Source of the DNA: Williamsia sp. 1138
GTDB lineage: Bacteria > Actinomycetota > Actinomycetes > Mycobacteriales > Mycobacteriaceae
Assembly: GCF_002095435.2 (NCBI RefSeq)
Contig: NZ_MJEJ02000017.1
Location: forward strand, 1 to 41,806
Reading direction: 5' to 3'
Length of the DNA stretch: 41,806 bases
Shown in pieces: positions 34,496-41,806 of the stretch; positions within the stretch are counted from its first letter, which is position 1, and each line of letters opens with the position of its first letter. The notes under the pieces were generated by a model. It was not told the DNA's origin, did not search any database, and saw nothing but the letters and a program-made list of their open reading frames with translations. The translations under genes were made by a program, and so were the position numbers.

Positions 34496-35671
34496 ATGGT
34501 GCGGGTACTCGAGTTGGCTCGCGATCTGCCGTGCACGGCAGAGCAGGCGTGGCGGTTGATGACCGATCCGGATGAGATGAATCGTTGGTCGAGCGCAAAG
34601 ATCGTCGGAAACGATCCGGGGGTCGACGATCGATTCGACCGTGCGGGTGCCCTGCGCACTGTGATCACGCCGGCGCCGATCCGCTCGGTGCTGCGCGAGG
34701 TCGTGGTCGCAGCGGAGCAGCCGGAGGTTTTCGCGTATCGGGTCTACGCGGGCCCGGCGACCGTGCGACACCACAACGGACGCATCGAGATCGCCGAGAC
34801 CGCCACGGGTAGCACGGTTCGGTGGACTGTCGAGATGGCGTTCGTCGTGCCGGGCCTCGGTGCTCTCGTGGAGCGTGGACTGCGCAGAGAACTCGGCGCG
34901 TCCTTGCAGAAGCTTGCCGACGAATCGCTGACCCCGCCGGTGGCGGCATCGAACCCGGTCGCGGATCGCCGCTCTCGAGATGTCGTGGATCTGCAGTCGC
35001 TGCGGGCGACGGCGATCTCGACGCTGGCAGAGCAGCAGTCGGTAGCGGCCGAGTTGCGCGACGACGAGGATCCCAAGCAGTGGTTCGCTCGCGTGTACGC
35101 GATCGTGACCGAGGAGATGATCGGCCTCGTCGATCGCGGCGACTTGCAGTACCCGGACTGGGCTTTGCGTCTCATTCCGGATTTCCACGTGCACTACCTA
35201 CGAAACCTGCAGGGGTATATGCGCGGTGAGGAGGTCGAGGAGCCGTGGCAGGCGGCCTGGTCTCGGTGTGAGCAGACCGACCCGAGGCACCCCATCATGC
35301 CGATCATCAGTGGCATGCTCGCGGGGGTACGGGCGCACATCGAGTGCGACCTCCCGCGGTCACTCGCCGACGTGTATCTCGAACACTATCGAATCACCCA
35401 CCACTACAAGGACTTCCGCTCGGACTACCTGGCCATGGCCATAGTGTTCGGAATCGCTTCTGATCGGTTGCTGGAGCAGATGCCGCAGGAATACAAACCG
35501 CTGTGGGTGCGCGCGTCGGTCCGCCTCCCGGCTGAGATCCGCTCGGCGCTGCTCAACAAGCGCACCTTCGACATCCCGAGACATCGGCTCGCCGCATTCA
35601 GCCGCGGCTACGACATCGTGCTTCAGGCGCCGGAGAACACCGGCGAGACCGCCGACTCGATACGTGAGTGA
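34496..35671 (+). CDS. SRPBCC domain fused to a DUF5995 domain
   Basis: A 391-residue two-domain protein. Residues about 1-145 form an SRPBCC/START-like lipid-binding cup (VLELARDLPCTAEQAWRLMTDPDEMNRW, in part; ending in a long amphipathic helix ERGLRRELGASLQKLADE). After a short linker, residues about 180-360 match DUF5995, with the family segment PIISGMLAGVRAHIECDLPRSLADVY and His/Tyr-rich YRITHHYKDFRSDY. DUF5995 has no known function. The gene starts with no gap after the MpaB-like gene, so they are co-translated and probably act on the same hydrophobic compound. Confidence 0.8.
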   Translation: MVRVLELARDLPCTAEQAWRLMTDPDEMNRWSSAKIVGNDPGVDDRFDRAGALRTVITPAPIRSVLREVVVAAEQPEVFAYRVYAGPATVRHHNGRIEIAETATGSTVRWTVEMAFVVPGLGALVERGLRRELGASLQKLADESLTPPVAASNPVADRRSRDVVDLQSLRATAISTLAEQQSVAAELRDDEDPKQWFARVYAIVTEEMIGLVDRGDLQYPDWALRLIPDFHVHYLRNLQGYMRGEEVEEPWQAAWSRCEQTDPRHPIMPIISGMLAGVRAHIECDLPRSLADVYLEHYRITHHYKDFRSDYLAMAIVFGIASDRLLEQMPQEYKPLWVRASVRLPAEIRSALLNKRTFDIPRHRLAAFSRGYDIVLQAPENTGETADSIRE

Positions 35672-35687
35672 TCGCCGCGAGGACCGG

Positions 35688-35718
35688 TTGACGACCCTAA
35701 GATAGTGCTGATAACTTA
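35688..35718 (+). promoter_or_regulatory. Promoter and inverted repeat of the MMPL gene
   Basis: TTGACG (35688-35693) and TAACTT (35712-35717) form a -35/-10 pair with 18 bases between. TAAGATA (35698-35704) and TAACTTA (35712-35718) form a 7-7-7 inverted repeat with one mismatch, covering the -10. This suits repression by the TetR encoded after the MMPL gene. Confidence 0.55.
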
Positions 35719-35748
35719 ACGGCGATCACTCAGGGAATCGCCGAAGGG

Positions 35749-38046
35749 ATGTCTCCAGTGCTCTCGTCACTTGCTCGCGGTGTGATCGCCGCGCCCAGAC
35801 GTGTTCTCGGCGGCGCGCTGCTGGTTCTCATCATCTGTGGAGTGCTGGGTTCGTCTGTTGCGGCCAATCTTTCGGGCGGCGGATTCTCCGATCCGGACTC
35901 CGAGTCCGCGCAGGCCAATCAGGTACTCGCCGACACGTTCGCGCGCGGTGGTCTGCAGGTTGTCATCCGGTTGCATCAGAGCGGCACCGCGGACATCGTC
36001 GACAGCAACACCGCACGTGCTGCGGGGGAGACCATCGTCCGGGAACTGGAAGGGATGAGTTTCGTCGAGGATCCCATCCTCTCTGCCTGGACGAATCCGG
36101 AAGCGGCAGGCGCGCTGGTTTCCCGCGACCGCACCTCGGGACTGATCGTCACCACGGTGTCCGGCGGCGACAAAGAGGCAGAGGCAAACGGCAAGAACAT
36201 CGACGACCGCTTCACTGATCCGTCCTTCACCTCGCAGTATCCGGGCGTCGACGTGCTCGTGGGCGGGCAGGCCCTGGTGTACTCGCAGGTGAGTGAACAG
36301 ACGAGCCATGATCTGTTCATTGCCGAAGCGATCGCGATCCCCATCAGCTTCCTGTTGCTCATCTGGGTGTTCGGCGGGCTGGTCGCGGCTGTGCTGCCCT
36401 TGGCGATCGGCATCTTCGCGATCATCGGAACCACTGCCGTACTGCGCGGATTCACGATGTTCGCGGATGTCTCGGTATTCGCGCTCAACCTCACCACCGC
36501 GCTCGGGCTGGCGCTGGCGATCGATTACACCCTGCTGATCATCAACCGGTATCGCGAAGAGGTGCAAGGCGGTCGAGACCGCAACGACGCGCTGACCGTG
36601 ACCGTGATGACCGCAGGCAGAACCGTGCTCTTCTCAGCAGTGACGGTGGCGCTCTCGCTGGCGGCGATGGCAATCTTCCCCATGTACTTCCTACGCTCGT
36701 TCGCCTACGCCGGTCTGGCGGTGGTGGCTCTGGCCGCAGCCGCCGCGCTGATCATCGCGCCGGCGATCATCGCTGTGCTCGGCGCCCGTATCGATGCGCT
36801 CGACGTGCGCAAACCGATCCGGAAGCTGTTGGGACGCAGCGAGCCACATATCCCTGAGCCCGAAGAATCCATGTGGTATCGGTCGACCCGGTTCGTGTTA
36901 CGTCACGCCGTGCCGGTGGGATTGTCGGTGGTGGTACTCCTGCTCGTCTTGGGTGCACCCTTCCTCGGGATCAAGTTCGGTTATCCCGACGATCGGGTGC
37001 TCCCGACCTCTGCTTCCACCCACGTACTCGGGGACGAGCTGCGCGAAGACTACGCGCAGAATGCCTCGGCCACAGTCACGATCGTCATCCCGGATACGCG
37101 CGGCTTCGACGACGCCGCGCTCAGTGGTTACGCGAAGAATCTGTCACAGGTGGCCGAGGTGACCGCCGTGAGCACGCCCGTCGGATCTTTCGTCGACGGA
37201 CAGGGTGCGGGCGGGCCCGGGCCCGACATGGCCAAAGGCGATGCCGCCCTGATCACCGTGTCGTCCACGGTGGATCCGTTCTCCGACAGCGGTCGTGCGC
37301 AACTCGACGCCCTGCGTGAGGTGTCACCGCCTGATGGTGCCGCGACACTGTTCAGTGGTCTGGCGCAACAGAATGTCGACAACGTCGACAGCATCGTCGA
37401 CCACCTGCCCGAGGTGTTCGCGGTGATCGTCGTGACGACTTTCGTGTTGCTGTTCCTGCTGACCGGGTCGGTGGTCTTGCCGCTCAAGGCGTTGGTGCTC
37501 AACGTGTTCTCGTTGACGGCGACGTTCGGCGCGATGGTGTGGATCTTTCAGGACGGCAACATCGCCGGACTGGGGACCACGACGACCGGGACCCTGATCG
37601 CCAACATGCCCGTGCTCATGTTCTGTATCGCGTTCGGTCTGTCGATGGATTACGAGGTCTTTCTGCTCTCCCGGATCCGGGAGGAGTGGCTCAAGTCGGG
37701 CCGGACTCGTGCGGACAACGACCACGCCGTGGCCTACGGTCTGGCCCGCACCGGCCGGGTGGTCACTGCGGCCGCACTGCTGATGGCTGTGGTGTTCGCA
37801 GGAATCGCGTTCTCCCAGGTGTCCTTCATGAGGATGTTCGGACTCGGCTTGGCCCTGGCCGTGCTGATGGACGCCACCCTGATCAGGATGTTGCTCGTAC
37901 CGGCCTTCATGAAGATCGCCGGCCGGGCGAACTGGTGGGCGCCCGCGCCGCTGCGCAAGTTCCACGACAGATTCGGGTTGAGTGAAGAAGGTGGCCATGA
38001 CAGTCGATCGACTCCGCAGGCGCAGGTCCCCGCGCGGCTCGGGTGA
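35749..38046 (+). CDS. MMPL/RND-family membrane exporter
   Basis: A 765-residue transporter with two halves, each having one span, a large outer loop and about five more spans. The proton-relay regions ALAIDYTLLIINRYREE in the first half and FGLSMDYEVFLLSRIREEW in the second carry the family's Asp-Tyr pairs. MmpL proteins export lipids and siderophore-like compounds in mycolata. It is short of the long C-terminal tail of MmpL3. A GAAGGG ribosome site precedes the ATG. It follows the SRPBCC-DUF5995 gene by 77 bases with its own promoter and overlaps the TetR gene at its end. Confidence 0.92.
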   Translation: MSPVLSSLARGVIAAPRRVLGGALLVLIICGVLGSSVAANLSGGGFSDPDSESAQANQVLADTFARGGLQVVIRLHQSGTADIVDSNTARAAGETIVRELEGMSFVEDPILSAWTNPEAAGALVSRDRTSGLIVTTVSGGDKEAEANGKNIDDRFTDPSFTSQYPGVDVLVGGQALVYSQVSEQTSHDLFIAEAIAIPISFLLLIWVFGGLVAAVLPLAIGIFAIIGTTAVLRGFTMFADVSVFALNLTTALGLALAIDYTLLIINRYREEVQGGRDRNDALTVTVMTAGRTVLFSAVTVALSLAAMAIFPMYFLRSFAYAGLAVVALAAAAALIIAPAIIAVLGARIDALDVRKPIRKLLGRSEPHIPEPEESMWYRSTRFVLRHAVPVGLSVVVLLLVLGAPFLGIKFGYPDDRVLPTSASTHVLGDELREDYAQNASATVTIVIPDTRGFDDAALSGYAKNLSQVAEVTAVSTPVGSFVDGQGAGGPGPDMAKGDAALITVSSTVDPFSDSGRAQLDALREVSPPDGAATLFSGLAQQNVDNVDSIVDHLPEVFAVIVVTTFVLLFLLTGSVVLPLKALVLNVFSLTATFGAMVWIFQDGNIAGLGTTTTGTLIANMPVLMFCIAFGLSMDYEVFLLSRIREEWLKSGRTRADNDHAVAYGLARTGRVVTAAALLMAVVFAGIAFSQVSFMRMFGLGLALAVLMDATLIRMLLVPAFMKIAGRANWWAPAPLRKFHDRFGLSEEGGHDSRSTPQAQVPARLG

Positions 38047-38713
38047 GCAGCTGAGGGCCGAGATCCTCACCGCGGCAACCGACCTGCTGCTGGAGAGCGG
38101 TGACGAGTCAGCAGTCTCGATCAGGGCTGTCGCCAACCGGGTGGGCGTCACGCCGCCGTCCATCTACATCCACTTCGCGGACAAGGACACCCTCATCGAT
38201 GAGGTTGTCGCACACTACTTCACCCGGCTCGACGAGGTCATGCGGCAAGCCGGTGCCGAGCACGACAACACCTGGGAGGCCGCACACGCCCAGGGGATGG
38301 CGTATGTGCGTTTCGCTGTCGAGAACGCCGAGCTGTACCGGGTGGCGACCATGAAGGTCTGCGCCGAGGGGACCGACGCAGACGAGGTGCTGAGCGACTC
38401 GGCCTTTGTGCACTTCGCCGAAACCATCGAGCGACTCATGGACGAGGGCTTCGTCGACAAGGGCGATCCCACGCCGGTGGTGATGGAGTTGTGGACGGCC
38501 GCACACGGCGTAGCCACGCTGATGATCGCCAAGCCCTACCTCCCGACGGGGGAGAACTACGAACTGGCCGACCGGGTCCTGACGTCGGTGTGCCTGGGAC
38601 GGGCGATCAAGGATGTCATCGGTGGCGATGTGGGTCCCCACGAGATCAGGAAGTTCGTGCTCGAGCAGCGGGCGGGACTCGGGAGCGAATCCACCCCACC
38701 GATTCCAGGGTGA
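37997..38713 (+). CDS. TetR regulator, second of the cluster
   Basis: A regulator of about 238 residues. The helix-turn-helix is LRAEILTAATDLLLESGDESAVSIRAVANRVGVTPPSIYIHFADKDTL (in part), followed by a TetR_C-type domain with YVRFAVENAELYRVATMKVC. The ATG at 37997 has GAAGAAGG upstream and lies 50 bases inside the end of the MMPL gene in another frame, so the two are coupled. A GTG at 37982 is an alternative start. It is likely to repress the MMPL promoter at 35688-35718. Confidence 0.88.
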   Translation: MTVDRLRRRRSPRGSGEQLRAEILTAATDLLLESGDESAVSIRAVANRVGVTPPSIYIHFADKDTLIDEVVAHYFTRLDEVMRQAGAEHDNTWEAAHAQGMAYVRFAVENAELYRVATMKVCAEGTDADEVLSDSAFVHFAETIERLMDEGFVDKGDPTPVVMELWTAAHGVATLMIAKPYLPTGENYELADRVLTSVCLGRAIKDVIGGDVGPHEIRKFVLEQRAGLGSESTPPIPG

Positions 38714-38723
38714 ACACGTTCTA
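38710..38723. promoter_or_regulatory. KstR-like half-palindromic box before the SDR gene
   Basis: GTGAACACGTTCTA fits the known KstR operator pattern T-N2-AAC-N2-GTT-N2-A at every fixed base except the first. It lies 20 bases upstream of the SDR start and overlaps the TetR stop. The AAC-N2-GTT core is short, so this is only suggestive. Confidence 0.35.
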
Positions 38724-38743
38724 GTTTCGCTAGTGTCTGCCGC

Positions 38744-39505
38744 ATGGGCGTACTCGATGGAAAAGTTGCACTGATCACCGGCGGTGGCAAAGGAGTGGGT
38801 CTGGGCATCTCCCAGGCACTGAGCAAAGAAGGCGCGGACATCTTCATCTGCGGTCGGCACACCAAGGCACTGGCGACCGCGACCGAACAGCTGCAGGCCA
38901 ATGGGGTCCGAGCCGAATACCTCAAGGGCAACGTCAGCGACGGGGACGACTGCTCCGCGATAGTCGCGGCCTGCGCCGATCGCCTCGGCGGGGTCGACAT
39001 CTTGGTCAACAACGCCAACGACGCGATGCCGATACCGCTCCTGGAAGTGAGCGACGACGATTTCACGCGGTTCTTCCAGACCGGTCCTCTGGCGGTGTTG
39101 CGACTGATGAAGGCCTGCCACCCACTGATGGTCGCCCGGGGTGGGGGGTCGGTGATCAACCTCGTGACGTCCGCCGCGGTCCGGTGGGACATGGCCACCT
39201 TCGGTCCGTACGCAGCGGTCAAAGAGGCGACGCGGTCGCTGACCCGCGCTGCCGGCTGTGAATGGGGCAAAGACAACATCCGGGTCAATGCGATTGCGCC
39301 GCACGCCATGACGCCGTCGCTGCAGTGGTGGACCGAGACCTACCCGGAGGAGGCCGATGCGTTCGTCAAGAGCATCCCGCTCGGACGCATCGGTGATCCC
39401 GAGGCCGATATCGGCCGGATCGCGGTCTTTCTCGCGAGCCAAGACGCGAGTTATCTGAGCGGCGTCACCATTCCTGCCGATGGCGGGCACAGTCGCTGGG
39501 GCTGA
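38744..39505 (+). CDS. Short-chain dehydrogenase/reductase
   Basis: A 253-residue classical SDR that oxidises or reduces a hydroxyl/keto group with NAD(P). The cofactor loop is T12-G-G-G-K-G-V-G19, the catalytic residues are S143, Y156 and K160, and the C-terminus ends in the usual ADGGHSRWG. The NNAG motif reads NNAN, a mild deviation. SDRs of this type in mycolata act in sterol, lipid and terpenoid breakdown. It is the last gene of the MpaB-MMPL run, 30 bases after the TetR gene. The substrate is unknown. Confidence 0.88.
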   Translation: MGVLDGKVALITGGGKGVGLGISQALSKEGADIFICGRHTKALATATEQLQANGVRAEYLKGNVSDGDDCSAIVAACADRLGGVDILVNNANDAMPIPLLEVSDDDFTRFFQTGPLAVLRLMKACHPLMVARGGGSVINLVTSAAVRWDMATFGPYAAVKEATRSLTRAAGCEWGKDNIRVNAIAPHAMTPSLQWWTETYPEEADAFVKSIPLGRIGDPEADIGRIAVFLASQDASYLSGVTIPADGGHSRWG

Positions 39506-39605
39506 GTCGGGTGGTGCGCGGGTGCAGACACGCCGCGACCTCGGTGACCCGGCCGTCTGCAGCAAGAGTCAAGAGAAGGTAAAGTCGGAACTCGAAAGTC
39601 ACACC

Positions 39606-39620
39606 ACTCGTTGAACGAGT
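39606..39620. promoter_or_regulatory. Perfect 15-bp palindrome upstream of the YccA-like gene
   Basis: ACTCGTT-G-AACGAGT, 31 bases before the GTG start. The single-base centre rules out a stable RNA hairpin of this size, so a protein-binding site is likelier. Confidence 0.5.
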
Positions 39621-39651
39621 ATCAGTCAGTCATGAGAAGGGACCAACTACG

Positions 39652-40524
39652 GTGCGTGAAAGCAGCAATCCGGTGATGCGTGGTGTTGTGCGCAGCAACC
39701 AAGGCCCGGGCGGGTATGCCGGCTTTGGCGCTGGTGCGGCCGGCGCCGGCCAGGCCGCGCAATGGAATCAGCAGGCGGGTCAGCCCCAGGCCGATCCGTA
39801 TGCACGTCCGGGGCAACCGGCCGGATCTCGAACCCTGACCATCGACGACGTCGTGACGAAGACTGCAGCCACCCTTGGTGTGCTCATTCTGTCGGCCGCT
39901 CTGTCGTACTACTTCACGAGCGTGAACGAGTCCTTGGCGATGCCGCTCATGCTCGTGGGCGCGCTCGGCGGCCTCGCGCTGGTGTTGGTCGCGACCTTTG
40001 GTCGCAAGCAAGACAATCCGGCGATCGTGCTCAGCTACGCGGTTCTCGAGGGCCTGTTCGTCGGCACCATCTCGTACGTGTTCGCCAACTGGGTGGTCGC
40101 CGGTGATGTCAGTGCCGGTGCGCTGATCGGCCAGGCCGTACTCGGTACCTTCGGTGTCTTCGGCGGCATGCTGATCGTCTACAAGACCGGTGCCATCCGC
40201 GTCACACCGCGATTCACCCGCATGATCTTCGCGGGCCTGATCGGTGTCCTGGTGCTCATCCTGGGCAACCTGATCATCGGTTTCTTCAACGGTGGTTCCG
40301 GTCTGGGACTGCGTGACGGTGGTCCGATCGCGATCATCTTCTCGCTCGTGTGCATCGCTCTCGCCGCATTCAGCTTCCTCATCGACTTCGATGCCGCGGA
40401 TCAGCTGATCCGTTCCGGCGCTCCGTCGAAGGCGGCCTGGGGCATCGCGCTCGGCCTGACCGTCACCCTGGTCTGGTTGTACGTCGAGATCCTGCGCCTG
40501 CTGAGTTACTTCAACTCGGACTAG
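39652..40524 (+). CDS. Bax inhibitor-1/YccA family membrane protein
   Basis: A 290-residue membrane protein of the BI-1/YccA/TMBIM family with a Gly/Ala/Gln-rich cytosolic N-terminus of about 60 residues and seven hydrophobic spans. In bacteria some members modulate the FtsH protease and others leak calcium; the role in actinobacteria is not established. Recognisable parts are YAVLEGLFVGTISYVFANW and the late IDFDAADQLIRSGAPSKAAW, the family's Asp-containing region. The GTG at 39652 has GAGAAGGG upstream. It is transcribed towards a strong terminator shared with the thiolase. Confidence 0.9.
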   Translation: MRESSNPVMRGVVRSNQGPGGYAGFGAGAAGAGQAAQWNQQAGQPQADPYARPGQPAGSRTLTIDDVVTKTAATLGVLILSAALSYYFTSVNESLAMPLMLVGALGGLALVLVATFGRKQDNPAIVLSYAVLEGLFVGTISYVFANWVVAGDVSAGALIGQAVLGTFGVFGGMLIVYKTGAIRVTPRFTRMIFAGLIGVLVLILGNLIIGFFNGGSGLGLRDGGPIAIIFSLVCIALAAFSFLIDFDAADQLIRSGAPSKAAWGIALGLTVTLVWLYVEILRLLSYFNSD

Positions 40525-40534
40525 CGATTCCACC

Positions 40535-40570
40535 AAAAGAGCCCGCGACCATCTGGTCGCGGGCTCTTTT
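40535..40570. terminator. Perfect two-way intrinsic terminator
   Basis: AAAAGAGCCCGCGACCA (40535-40551) pairs along all 17 bases with 40554-40570, with a TC loop and a T run at each end. It separates the convergent YccA-like and thiolase genes. Confidence 0.95.
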
Positions 40571-40584
40571 GATTGGGGTCAGGT

Positions 40585-41805
40585 TCAGCTCAGGCGCTCG
40601 AGCACCATGGCCATGCCCTGACCGCCACCGACGCACATGGTTTCGACGCCGAGGGTCTTGTCCTGGGTGGTGAGGTTGTTGAGCAGCGTTGCGGTGATGC
40701 GGGCTCCGGTCATGCCGAACGGGTGGCCCAGGGCGATAGCGCCGCCGGAGATGTTGAGTTTGTCGTGGTCGATGCCGAGTTCGTTGGCTGATCCGAGGAC
40801 CTGGACGGCGAAGGCTTCGTTGATCTCGAACAGGTCGATGTCGGCGATGGACAGGCCGGCGTATTTGAGGGCTTTGCGGACGGCTTCGATGGGGCCCAGG
40901 CCCATGATCTCGGGGGACAGGCCGGTCGCGGCGGTGGCCACGATACGTGCCAGCGGGGTGAGTCCGAGGGCTTTGGCTTTGGTGTCGCTCATGATGACCA
41001 GTGCGGCAGCGCCGTCGTTGAGGGGGCAGGCGTTGCCGGCGGTGACGGTGCCGTCGGGGCGGAAGACTGGTTTGAGTTGGCTGATCTTGTCGTAGGTGGT
41101 GCCTGCGCGGGGGCCGTCGTCGGTGTCGACGACAGTGCCGTCGGCCAGGGTGATCGGTTCGATCTCACGGGCGAAGAAGCCTGATTTGATGGCCTCTTCG
41201 GCGCGGTTCTGGCTGCGCACGCCCCAGTGGTCCTGGTCTTCGCGGGAGATGCCGGTGAAGGAGGCGACGTTTTCGGCGGTTTCGCCCATGGGGATGTAGA
41301 CGTCGGGGAGCAGGCCCTGCTCGCGGGGGTCGGACCACGTGCCGGCGCCGCCTTCGGCGGCCTTGGCGGTGCGGGCCATGGCGTCGGCGAACAGTGGGTT
41401 CTTGGTGTTGGGCCAGCCGTCGGCGTTGCCGGTTCCGAAGCTGGAGACGGATTCGACGCCGCCGGAGATGAAGACGTCGCCTTCGCCGGCGCGGATGGCG
41501 TGCATGGCCATGCGGGTGGTCTGCAGTGACGAAGAACAGTAGCGGTTGACGGTGACGCCGGGGACGTGGTCGAGGCCGACCTGGACGGCGACGGAGCGGG
41601 CGATGTTGAAGCCGGCTTGGCCGCCGGGCTGTCCGGACCCGAGGTGGAGGTCGTCGATGTCGGCGCGGTCGAGTTCGGGGATCTTGTTCAGCACGGCTTC
41701 GACCATCTGACGGGCCAATTCGTCCGGACGGACATCTTTGAGTGAGCCCTTACCGGCTCGGCCGATCGGTGAGCGGGCGGTGGCGACGATGACGGCCTCT
41801 GGCAT
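40585..41805 (-). CDS. Acetyl-CoA C-acyltransferase (thiolase), FadA-type
   Basis: A 406-residue thiolase that cleaves 3-ketoacyl-CoA in beta-oxidation. The nucleophile is C90 in NRYCSSSLQTT; H361 in GGAIALGHPFGMTGA and C391 in ETMCVGGGQGMA complete the active site. Length and motifs fit the degradative FadA group (FadA3-like in mycobacteria) more than the short acetoacetyl-CoA synthesising type. The gene is complete: its ATG lies at 41805, one base from the window end, so its promoter and any upstream operon partner are outside. Confidence 0.94.
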   Translation of the reverse strand: MPEAVIVATARSPIGRAGKGSLKDVRPDELARQMVEAVLNKIPELDRADIDDLHLGSGQPGGQAGFNIARSVAVQVGLDHVPGVTVNRYCSSSLQTTRMAMHAIRAGEGDVFISGGVESVSSFGTGNADGWPNTKNPLFADAMARTAKAAEGGAGTWSDPREQGLLPDVYIPMGETAENVASFTGISREDQDHWGVRSQNRAEEAIKSGFFAREIEPITLADGTVVDTDDGPRAGTTYDKISQLKPVFRPDGTVTAGNACPLNDGAAALVIMSDTKAKALGLTPLARIVATAATGLSPEIMGLGPIEAVRKALKYAGLSIADIDLFEINEAFAVQVLGSANELGIDHDKLNISGGAIALGHPFGMTGARITATLLNNLTTQDKTLGVETMCVGGGQGMAMVLERLS

Positions 41806-41806
41806 G

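Overview
The window is high-GC DNA with many GTG starts, lipoproteins of the LpqU and LpqN types, several TetR regulators and two membrane or soluble PknB-type kinases. This points to a mycolic-acid-containing actinobacterium. The content fits Gordonia or a close relative (Rhodococcus, Williamsia) best, but the genus is an inference from gene content only.

Layout. 1-1325: an IS110-family insertion sequence with a structured left end. 1380-4914: an efeUOB ferrous-iron/peroxidase operon on the minus strand, with a DtxR/IdeR-like box upstream of efeU. 5172-9423: the conserved block lpqU-eno-ftsB-like-DUF501-ppx, in the same order as Rv1022-Rv1026 of M. tuberculosis. 9413-9913: a DUF4395 membrane protein. 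10031-14869: a lipid desaturation locus, with a DesA3-like acyl desaturase, its ferredoxin/flavin reductase partner, a 65-residue protein and a DHA2-type exporter on the minus strand. A divergent TetR gene lies beside them, and two almost identical 16-bp operator-like sites flank the divergent promoters.

15010-18469: a plus-strand unit of a transmembrane Ser/Thr kinase, a beta-lactamase-fold lipoprotein, a SIMPL-domain lipoprotein and a small unknown protein, closed by a strong terminator. 18542-19467: ohr and ohrR (organic peroxide resistance). 19486-24791: a DUF664/DinB protein, a PhoD-like phosphatase, a soluble kinase, an asparagine permease and a DUF2945 protein. 24954-30270: cspA, an LpqN-type lipoprotein, a very large AfsR/BTAD regulator with a tandem 13-bp repeat upstream, and a secreted protein of unknown function. 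30521-32308: an MFS exporter divergent from a TetR gene. 32403-32476: a tRNA with anticodon UAA but a short variable loop.

32627-39505 is the least familiar region: TetR, an MpaB/DUF2236 oxygenase-like protein, an SRPBCC-DUF5995 fusion, an MMPL/RND exporter, a second TetR and a short-chain dehydrogenase, all on the plus strand and closely packed. Its junctions carry strong palindromes, including a perfect 21-bp one covering both the first TetR stop codon and the oxygenase start codon. I read it as a candidate regulated oxidation-and-export system for a hydrophobic compound. The substrate cannot be told from sequence. The window ends with a Bax-inhibitor-1/YccA membrane protein, a bidirectional terminator and a complete FadA-type thiolase.

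No CRISPR array, prophage or replication origin was seen.
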